NCBI GenBank assembly: GCA_016714085.1
Contig: JADJNW010000003.1
Location: 496,001 to 560,000, forward strand
Origin: Saprospiraceae bacterium
Lineage (GTDB): Bacteria; Bacteroidota; Bacteroidia; Chitinophagales; Saprospiraceae
Direction of reading: 5' to 3'
Length of the DNA stretch: 64,000 nt
The notes under the pieces were generated by a model. The model was not told where the DNA came from, ran no database searches, and saw only the letters and a list, made by a program, of their open reading frames with translations. Of this stretch, positions 58,236-64,000 are shown one piece after another. Every line of letters begins with the position of its first letter. The stretch's first letter is position 1. The position numbers and the translations under genes were made by a program.

Positions 58236-59348
58236 CTAACTGCTTGTGCTCAACTCCTCCTTAACAGCGCCTTTTTTATCTCTGCCCCACCAGCCCGCTA
58301 AGATGGAGCCAGTAATATTCATCATGGTTCCAAACAATGCAGGGGCTAAACCCATTGTTGCGATTTTTCCCATTTGATTGGCTAAACCCGAGGCGAGACC
58401 TCCATTTTGCAAGCCTACTTCAATAGCTACGGTGCGGCAATCGGCTTCATTCATGCGGAATAATTTTGCAGCGCTGTAACCCAGAACAAAACCTCCGAGA
58501 TTGTGCATTAATACGGCAACTATGAGTAGTCCTCCTACATTTAATAAAGATTTTTGGCCGGCAGCTACAATCACCATCAGAATGAGTGCAATACCTGCCA
58601 TTGAAATAAAAGGTAAATAACTTTGTAAAGACTTTGCCAGTTTTTTGAAATATTGATTAATAATAAAACCAATAGCGAGAGGGATAATGATCATCTTTAT
58701 AATATCCCACATCATCGTCCAGAAATTGATTTCTATTAACTGCCCGGCTAATGTTTTCATTAACAATGGCGTCATAATAGGCGCTAGTAAAGTCGCAAAT
58801 GTTGTAATAGTGATGGATAAGGCGACATTCGCTTTGGCAATCAGCGCCATAACATTGGAAGCCAAACCGCTTGGGCTACGGCCAATTAGAATGATTCCGG
58901 CCGCAATTTCAGTTGGAAAACCAAATAAATTAGCAATGCCAAAACCCAAAAAAGGCATAATTGCAAATTGACAGCATAGACCAATAATAACTGCCTGCGG
59001 CGTTTTAATAATACCCAGAAAATCATTAAAAGTCATGGTAGTTCCCATGCCAAACATGATAATTTGTAATAAGGGTATAATAAGTCTGGATAATTTAAAA
59101 TCACCGATTTGCACTAAATACTGCGGATAAAACATCGAGGTAGCAACTGCTGCAAAGATGACAATCGGATAGGTTAATCCTTTTAAAGTATCAAATCCGC
59201 GCATACCAATCGCCAATGCAAACAAACCCAAAATCATCAAAGGACCGATCCAGTTCACTGCATTAGCAAAATAGGCAATCGCTGCACCGCTTAAGCCTAC
59301 TAAACCTGCAAATAATAAATATTTGTAAAAAGAATTATTCATTTTCAT
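58236..59348 (-). CDS. BASS-family (bile acid:sodium symporter-like) transporter
   Basis: A 370-residue integral membrane protein with about nine to ten hydrophobic helices. BASS-type motifs: PLLQIIMFGMGTTMTFNDFL and IGRSPSGLASNVMALIAKAN, plus VAIEVGLQNGGLASGLA. Family members move organic anions, including ketoacids and pantoate-like compounds, with sodium. In this place, next to enolase-superfamily and RraA genes, it may import a sugar acid or 2-keto-3-deoxy acid formed outside the cytoplasm, which would supply the FAH/ALDH pair. This role is inferred from neighbours only. Confidence 0.85.
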   Translation of the reverse strand: MKMNNSFYKYLLFAGLVGLSGAAIAYFANAVNWIGPLMILGLFALAIGMRGFDTLKGLTYPIVIFAAVATSMFYPQYLVQIGDFKLSRLIIPLLQIIMFGMGTTMTFNDFLGIIKTPQAVIIGLCCQFAIMPFLGFGIANLFGFPTEIAAGIILIGRSPSGLASNVMALIAKANVALSITITTFATLLAPIMTPLLMKTLAGQLIEINFWTMMWDIIKMIIIPLAIGFIINQYFKKLAKSLQSYLPFISMAGIALILMVIVAAGQKSLLNVGGLLIVAVLMHNLGGFVLGYSAAKLFRMNEADCRTVAIEVGLQNGGLASGLANQMGKIATMGLAPALFGTMMNITGSILAGWWGRDKKGAVKEELSTSS

Positions 59349-59394
59349 TAAAATTAAAATGGTTATTAGCTTTTATTTACAATAAAAAAATTAT

Positions 59395-60864
59395 TTAGCT
59401 CCACAAGCGATCCCAGGAACGAATGTTGTCCCATTCGGGCGTTGGTTTAAAATAACTCTGGTCTTCCGGGTCAAGATGTTTTTTTACCTCGTCGTCGTTG
59501 AGTTCTACGCCAAGTCCCGGGCGCTCAGGCACTAGTGCAAAACCTTTTTCTATCAATGGCTTATCGGTTTTCTTCACTAAACTTTCCCAATAATCCAAAT
59601 CAACCGAGTGATGCTCAAGCCCAACAAAATTTTGCGTAGCAGCGGCGCAATGTATATTCGCCATGAAGGAAACAGGGGTTCCCGCAAAGTGCATTGCCAT
59701 TGCAACACCACGCTCCTCCGCATAATCCCCAATTTTTTTGGTTTCTAACAAACCGCCGGAGCTTGCCAAATCAGGATGTACGAGGTCAACTGCCTGATGA
59801 TCAATTAATTTGATGAATTCTTCTTTTAGATAAATATCTTCGCCTGTAATCAAAGGTGTTTCAATTGCGTGCTTGATTTCCTTCAACTGCTCCGTATATT
59901 TCCAGGGGATCATATCTTCGAGCCAAGCCAAACGATATTTTTCTACTGCCCGGCCGAGGCGAATCGCATTATTTACATCAAAATGCCCGTAATGATCAGA
60001 AGCCAACGGAATATCATATCCAACCGCATCGCGTACACTGGCAACGTATTGTGCCATGATATCCAAGCCTTTATCCGTGATTTGAATTTGCGTAAACTGA
60101 TGTTCTGTGCCACCATAGGTCATTTGGGTATTCTCCCATTGTCTGCCGATGTCCCAGAAATTACTATTCGCCACCGTGCCAGGAATTTTAGCTAAAGATT
60201 CTACGCCAAAGTCCATTTTCAAAAAAGTATAGCCTTTGTTTTCGACGCGGTCTTTCATTTTAGCTGCAAATTCCTCCGGCGTTCTGGCACGAGGGGTATC
60301 TGCATAAAGCCTTATTTTATCGCGATATTTTCCTCCTAATAATTGATATGCCGGCACATTATATGCCTTACCAGCCAAGTCCCACAGCGCCATTTCAACT
60401 GCACAAACACCACCAGCTTGCCGAGCATGATATCCAAACTGTTTAATTTTTTTAAATATCATTTCCACATTACATGGATTCATACCCATGATGCGACTCT
60501 TTAAAAATAAAGCATAACGCCAGGTTGCTCCATCACGCACCTCACCCAGTCCATAAATGCCTTGATTGGTGTCAATGCGAATGACCGGGCAACGTGCACC
60601 GCCATTCATCACCACAGCATAGCGCATATCCGTGATTTTCAGATCATTGGGGGCAGAAGCGCGATTCACTTTTTGGGTAGAATATTCCAGTGTTTCTGCG
60701 ATAGGTAAATTGATAAAAGCGCCCAATGCTAGGCCTCCAAAACTTGCATTTTTAATAAAATCGCGGCGATTATGACCATTTGATTGATCTTGATGCTCCC
60801 TGGGAGTAATAGAAGGTTCGGTTAGCCCGAATTTTTTTAGGAAATTATGGGATGGAGTTGTCAT
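59395..60864 (-). CDS. Tat-exported enolase-superfamily (mandelate racemase/MLE) protein
   Basis: A 489-residue protein with a long N-terminal region bearing a twin-arginine signal (NRRDFIKNASFGGLALGAFI at about 32-51). The MR/MLE fold follows: capping domain DLKITDMRYAVVMNGG, barrel with the Lys of FLKMDFGVE, ligands Asp in SDHYGHFD, Glu in WLEDMIPW and Glu in TGEDIY, and the His of MHFAGTP. It resembles the mannonate/gluconate dehydratase subgroup more than the 43366 protein does, and has a C-terminal extension (PTPEWDNIRSWDRLWS). Predicted activity is syn-dehydration of an aldonate or uronate-derived acid in the periplasm. Substrate unknown. The RraA gene lies 124 bases upstream. Confidence 0.88.
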   Translation of the reverse strand: MTTPSHNFLKKFGLTEPSITPREHQDQSNGHNRRDFIKNASFGGLALGAFINLPIAETLEYSTQKVNRASAPNDLKITDMRYAVVMNGGARCPVIRIDTNQGIYGLGEVRDGATWRYALFLKSRIMGMNPCNVEMIFKKIKQFGYHARQAGGVCAVEMALWDLAGKAYNVPAYQLLGGKYRDKIRLYADTPRARTPEEFAAKMKDRVENKGYTFLKMDFGVESLAKIPGTVANSNFWDIGRQWENTQMTYGGTEHQFTQIQITDKGLDIMAQYVASVRDAVGYDIPLASDHYGHFDVNNAIRLGRAVEKYRLAWLEDMIPWKYTEQLKEIKHAIETPLITGEDIYLKEEFIKLIDHQAVDLVHPDLASSGGLLETKKIGDYAEERGVAMAMHFAGTPVSFMANIHCAAATQNFVGLEHHSVDLDYWESLVKKTDKPLIEKGFALVPERPGLGVELNDDEVKKHLDPEDQSYFKPTPEWDNIRSWDRLWS

Positions 60865-60891
60865 TTTATAATGGATTTTAGGTTATTTAAT

Positions 60892-60985
60892 AATTTGCTG
60901 ATGTGCCGATTTGCCAATGTTACCATACAATAACCAATGATCGGGAGAGAATTAGCACATTAGCAAATCAGCATATTGGCAAATT
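60892..60985. repeat. Imperfect 28-base inverted repeat (TTAGCAAAT-type element)
   Basis: AATTTGCTGATGTGCCGATT and on to CAATG (60892-60919) pairs with CATTAGCAAATCAGCATATT and on to CAAATT (60958-60985), 28-base arms with about five mismatches. It occupies the gap between the RraA and enolase-superfamily genes. AGCACATTAGCAAATC-type repeats are known as common intergenic elements in Bacteroidota. It could modulate read-through. Confidence 0.6.
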
Positions 60986-60988
60986 GAT

Positions 60989-61918
60989 TTACCAATTTCT
61001 TTCTTTCATAAAAGCATCGAGTTCCGTACGAGTCATGGGAAGTTTATTCGGATTCTCATTGATCCAAGCTAAAAAATCCTGTTTAATGTTGTCCGTCCAC
61101 TGGCGATCAATTTCTCCGGGTGTGTATTTACCTTCGCGCAGGCGTTGATGTCCAAATTGGTCGCGCAGGGCAACAAATTCCGAGTTAATTACTAAATCAG
61201 CCAGTAGATGCGGTGGAATAGCTACAATACCGCCTTTTTTCGCCAGAATGACATCACCAGGTAATACCGTTGCTCGACCAATACGAATAGGATTATTAAT
61301 AGAAGCCAGCATCATTTGCTGTATATAAGAAGGGTCGTAACCTTTGATCCAAGCGTTGAAACCTTCTATTTTTTCCAAGCCTTCGATATCGCGCACCGAA
61401 CCATAAAAAATGACCCCGTTTTTAGATTTTGCATAAATGGAATTACCGAGATTATCGCCAATAAGCGTGCCATCTACGATTTTTCCATAGCTATCTGCAA
61501 TATAAATATCACCGGGCTTCAGCACATCAATCGGCCAGGAATTAGTTCCTCCAATGCGGCCTTCCTTTTCCCCAACTTCTTTTACAATTTTGTCCCAATC
61601 TGGGCGCAAAGGCATATACTGCGCGGTAACCGCACGGCCTACCATCACTTGCTCTGGACACATCACCATCCAATCCCCTTCAAACTGATTTTGATACCCT
61701 TTGTTACGCAAATAACCCCAGGCTTCTTCTATTGAAACATTTTTCAAACGCTCCAAGAGTTTTTCACTCGTTTTAGGACGACCATCGGGTAAGCGCTCCC
61801 CTTTCCATTCTGGCGTCAAAGCTGTAATTTGTTCTTTGGTAAGTGTGATTTGTTGTGCCTCAATTGCACTGATAAAAGAAAGGAGAAATAGAATTGGGAA
61901 ATAGATTTTTTTGATCAT
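60989..61918 (-). CDS. Secreted RraA-family protein (aldolase-like), full length
   Basis: A 309-residue protein with a signal peptide (MIKKIYFPILFLLSFISAIE to Q). The RraA fold carries GRAVTAQYM, GDIYIADSYG, GDNLGNSIYAKSKNG and GSVRDIEG (Arg176-Asp177). The C-terminal tail (QFGHQRLREGKYTPGEIDRQ, ending RNW) is nearly the same as in the 42374 copy. The FDG/YDG of the other two copies is FYG here. It is upstream of, and on the same strand as, a Tat-type enolase-superfamily protein, as at 42374. I infer a shared periplasmic role in sugar-acid breakdown. The exact reaction is not known. Confidence 0.85.
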   Translation of the reverse strand: MIKKIYFPILFLLSFISAIEAQQITLTKEQITALTPEWKGERLPDGRPKTSEKLLERLKNVSIEEAWGYLRNKGYQNQFEGDWMVMCPEQVMVGRAVTAQYMPLRPDWDKIVKEVGEKEGRIGGTNSWPIDVLKPGDIYIADSYGKIVDGTLIGDNLGNSIYAKSKNGVIFYGSVRDIEGLEKIEGFNAWIKGYDPSYIQQMMLASINNPIRIGRATVLPGDVILAKKGGIVAIPPHLLADLVINSEFVALRDQFGHQRLREGKYTPGEIDRQWTDNIKQDFLAWINENPNKLPMTRTELDAFMKERNW

Positions 61919-62216
61919 ACACCACCTATTTATTCAATATATATGCAAATTACCACAATTATTTATCTCACCAAACTCTGGTATCCAATTTATCTCTACT
62001 CTTTCACCGAATAAAATCGCCGCTAATGTCTTTACTTGGAAATGAATTGGATGCTAACGACAAGAAGCTACTTTGGAATAGAAAAACTGTGGGTTCAAGT
62101 CTAAATTCCATTTTTTAAGAAAGTAAAGCCAGGCTATGGAGTAAAATCTTTAAGCATCTTTATCATAATGCTCATTCACTCCATAGCTGGCTTTTATTTA
62201 TTATTCCAAATAAAAT
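61919..62216. other. Spacer with a large cruciform-like inverted repeat
   Basis: The spacer holds AAAGCCAGGCTATGGAGT (62125-62142) and ACTCCATAGCTGGCTTT (62178-62194), one bulge, enclosing an inner AGCAT/ATGCT pair. It lies 23 bases after the SusD-like stop (minus strand), so it is probably the terminator of that operon. No gene is seen in the remaining spacer. Confidence 0.6.
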
Positions 62217-63785
62217 CTATTGTTTATCCCAGAACACTCTTGTTGTCAAATCATCCTTTCCACCTATAGCCTGAACCGCATTCATATAGTTTTCTCGGTT
62301 TTGAGCTAATTCATAATCAGGATAAGACAATCTTCTAACAAATCCACCATTGAGCAAATTATTAAAAAGATTAGGCTGCAAAGCAGGGAAGCCACTCCTT
62401 CTGAAATTGGCCCATGCCTGTGTCCCATTTCTAATATAGGCAATCCAAAGTTGTGTATTGATCAATTCAAGCGCATCCGTTGCATTATATGCTACACCTG
62501 GATCCGCAAGAAAAGTAGCTATGTCGGCATCTGAAACCGTTGTGGACTTTGGATACAACGCATATCTTTTTATATCTGCGGTTATTCCAGCTTCATAATA
62601 TTGCTTGGCAGCAGCGTCTCCGCCAGCGATCCAGCCTCTGTGTGCAGCCTCTGCCAAAAGCAACGCAACTTCTGTATAGGTCACCCAGAAATCAGGAGCT
62701 GTTAAAGATGCAACAACATTCACGTTCATCTGTGAATAATTATATCCTCCACCTTTTACACCTCTATAAGGCGCATTCACAAGAGCCGTATTGAGAACTC
62801 CGATAGGAACTCCAAACTGATCTGCTATATTGGTATTAGGGTTTGGATCAGCCAAAGGCCCAGCCGGGTTGGCAAGAGTAGCTACAAGAAATGGTGTGCG
62901 AGGATCGCTCGTCGCTTTCAGTTGATCTACGAAAGGTTCGGCTGCATAATAAAAATAAGGATTGTTATTTACAAGTCCTCCGTTAGCACCATTTGTAAAT
63001 AATGTACCGTCGTATTTTACATATGCATTATCATCATTGGAGGTCATTACGCCGCCACTAAAAGCAGCCGATACAATAGACTGAGCTTTGGTAGGATCAA
63101 CCTTTGAGTAGCGCATTCCCAATCTCAACAAAAGTGAATTACCCAATTTTTTCCACTTGTCAACCTGTGCTGCAGCATTACCGGTTTTAATCGAACCGCG
63201 ATCGCCATAAAAAAGGTCAGCAGCAACATAATCACCATTTGGATTCAGGGCAGCTACGGCTTCTTTGAGTTCTTTCTCTAGGTCAGCGTAGATAGCTGCA
63301 TCATCGTCATATTTCGGATAAAAATAGTCACTACCCTTAAGGAATGCTTGACCTGCATCGAAGTACGGAATATCTGCATAGCTGTCCACCAAACCCATGA
63401 ACACCTGGGCTTTCCAAATGCGCAACATACTAAGCAAGTTTCCACGATCGGTTTTTCCTTCTAATAGCGCTATGGCTTGCACCATGTTTTTAATAGCATT
63501 AGGATAGGAGCCATCCCATTTTCCATTATTGAAATTGTCATTATCTGTATTAAAATTATGACCCTCCGTAGCTCCTGAGTTGTGCGGATTCACAAATTGC
63601 TGCGCAATCGTGTGTTCTGTTTCCCAGCCTCCAAGGTGCGTGCGTTGTGCTCCAGCAAACAAAAGTGCGGGATCAATATCTGTCACCGCATAAGGATTTG
63701 TATTAATATCTACAAAATCCTCGTCGCATCCTCCAAGTGCAAGGAAGACTTTACTCATCAACAAAAATATTTTTATATTTTTCAT
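62217..63785 (-). CDS. SusD/RagB-like nutrient-binding outer-membrane lipoprotein
   Basis: A 522-residue lipoprotein. I place the start at 63785 (MKNIKIFLLMSKVFLALGGC, Cys20). An ATG six bases earlier would overlap the stop of the upstream receptor gene by one base. DEDFVDINTNPYAVTDIDPA near the N-terminus and ITADIKRYALYPKSTTVSDA toward the C-terminal part indicate the SusD-like_2 type rather than the classical SusD at 34977. It should bind glycans or glycan fragments at the cell surface with the SusC encoded immediately upstream. The ligand is unknown, so its link to xylan is uncertain. Confidence 0.9.
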   Translation of the reverse strand: MKNIKIFLLMSKVFLALGGCDEDFVDINTNPYAVTDIDPALLFAGAQRTHLGGWETEHTIAQQFVNPHNSGATEGHNFNTDNDNFNNGKWDGSYPNAIKNMVQAIALLEGKTDRGNLLSMLRIWKAQVFMGLVDSYADIPYFDAGQAFLKGSDYFYPKYDDDAAIYADLEKELKEAVAALNPNGDYVAADLFYGDRGSIKTGNAAAQVDKWKKLGNSLLLRLGMRYSKVDPTKAQSIVSAAFSGGVMTSNDDNAYVKYDGTLFTNGANGGLVNNNPYFYYAAEPFVDQLKATSDPRTPFLVATLANPAGPLADPNPNTNIADQFGVPIGVLNTALVNAPYRGVKGGGYNYSQMNVNVVASLTAPDFWVTYTEVALLLAEAAHRGWIAGGDAAAKQYYEAGITADIKRYALYPKSTTVSDADIATFLADPGVAYNATDALELINTQLWIAYIRNGTQAWANFRRSGFPALQPNLFNNLLNGGFVRRLSYPDYELAQNRENYMNAVQAIGGKDDLTTRVFWDKQ

Positions 63786-63790
63786 AGTCA

Positions 63791-64000
63791 TTAGAATTTG
63801 GCATTTAAACTAAATTGATAATTGCGGGTGGTTGGTAATGATGTATTCTCATAACCAGCCCTAAAATCTCCAGAAGATTGAATAGCTTCAGGATCAAGGT
63901 CAGGTAAGTCTTTGTAAAGAATTGCCACGTTTCTGCAAGAAGCAGTTAACGATAACCCCTTGATGAATCCTAGTCCCCTTGTTTTATTGAGTAGGCTTGT
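63791..64000 (-). CDS. SusC-like TonB-dependent receptor, C-terminal end only (partial)
   Basis: Seventy codons on the minus strand, open to the right edge, ending at a TAA at 63791-63793. The text GLSLTASCRNVAILYKDLPD, then GYENTSLPTTRNYQFSLNAK ending in F, is the typical last barrel strands of SusC/RagA receptors (DPE and SLPTTR blocks, terminal aromatic). It directly precedes the SusD-like lipoprotein gene, the standard pair order. Too short to assign a glycan. Confidence 0.88.
   Translation of the reverse strand, partial: TSLLNKTRGLGFIKGLSLTASCRNVAILYKDLPDLDPEAIQSSGDFRAGYENTSLPTTRNYQFSLNAKF

Overview
The window comes from a member of the Bacteroidota. SusC/SusD pairs, a FecI-type sigma factor with a FecR anti-sigma factor, a SusC receptor with an N-terminal STN domain, many secreted glycoside hydrolases with signal or lipoprotein peptides, and AT-rich intergenic DNA all point there. 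A Cytophagia/Chitinophagia/Saprospiria-like lineage is plausible, but the sequence alone does not settle the order. No rRNA, tRNA, CRISPR array or intact transposase was seen.

Layout. (1) 2-9326, plus strand: a partial secreted RraA-family protein, a SASA-type acetylesterase, a small secreted protein, a GH10 xylanase, a GH115 alpha-glucuronidase (frameshifted) and a second SASA esterase (two frameshifts). This is a toolkit for acetylated glucuronoxylan. (2) 9327-15062: an island with decayed coding traces, a DUF1593 protein, an array of AACCTATA/GGTTC repeats, four copies of a dispersed repeat, a CxxC carboxymuconolactone-decarboxylase-like protein, a DUF1348-like protein and a broken AraC regulator. 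(3) 15063-20833, minus strand: SMP-30 lactonase, cupin-cupin-SMP-30 fusion, GH51 arabinofuranosidase and a secreted NTF2-like protein. (4) 21086-31521, plus strand: LacI regulator, then GH43, GH43, GH51, GH43 and GH127, an arabinose side-chain removal block. (5) 31558-41759, minus strand: ECF sigma factor, FecR, SusC, SusD and a large VCBS/ASPIC lipoprotein. (6) 42374-46437, plus strand: secreted RraA, Tat-type enolase-superfamily dehydratase and SMP-30 lipoprotein. (7) 46792-55707, plus strand: a run of CE1-like esterases, one with two esterase domains, plus a GH97. (8) 55792-58133: a cytoplasmic FAH-family protein overlapping an aldehyde dehydrogenase by one base. (9) 58236-61918, minus strand: BASS-family transporter, second Tat-type enolase-superfamily protein and third secreted RraA. 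(10) 62217-64000, minus strand: SusD-like lipoprotein and the 3' end of another SusC.

How the parts may work together. Esterases remove acetyl and aromatic esters. GH10, GH115, GH43, GH51 and GH127 then release xylose, glucuronate and arabinose, which SusC/SusD bind and import under sigma/anti-sigma control. Next to them sit enzymes for oxidative, non-phosphorylative sugar-acid breakdown: SMP-30 lactonases, enolase-superfamily dehydratases, an FAH-family protein and a semialdehyde dehydrogenase, resembling the Weimberg/Dahms routes. The lactonases, dehydratases and RraA proteins carry export signals while the last two enzymes do not. I infer that part of the pathway may run in the periplasm.

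Two candidate operators recur: AATCGATT (about eight intergenic sites) and AAGTGT-N7-ACACTT (three sites). About ten single-base indels, mostly in homopolymers, break otherwise well-conserved genes. They look more like uncorrected sequencing errors than gene decay.
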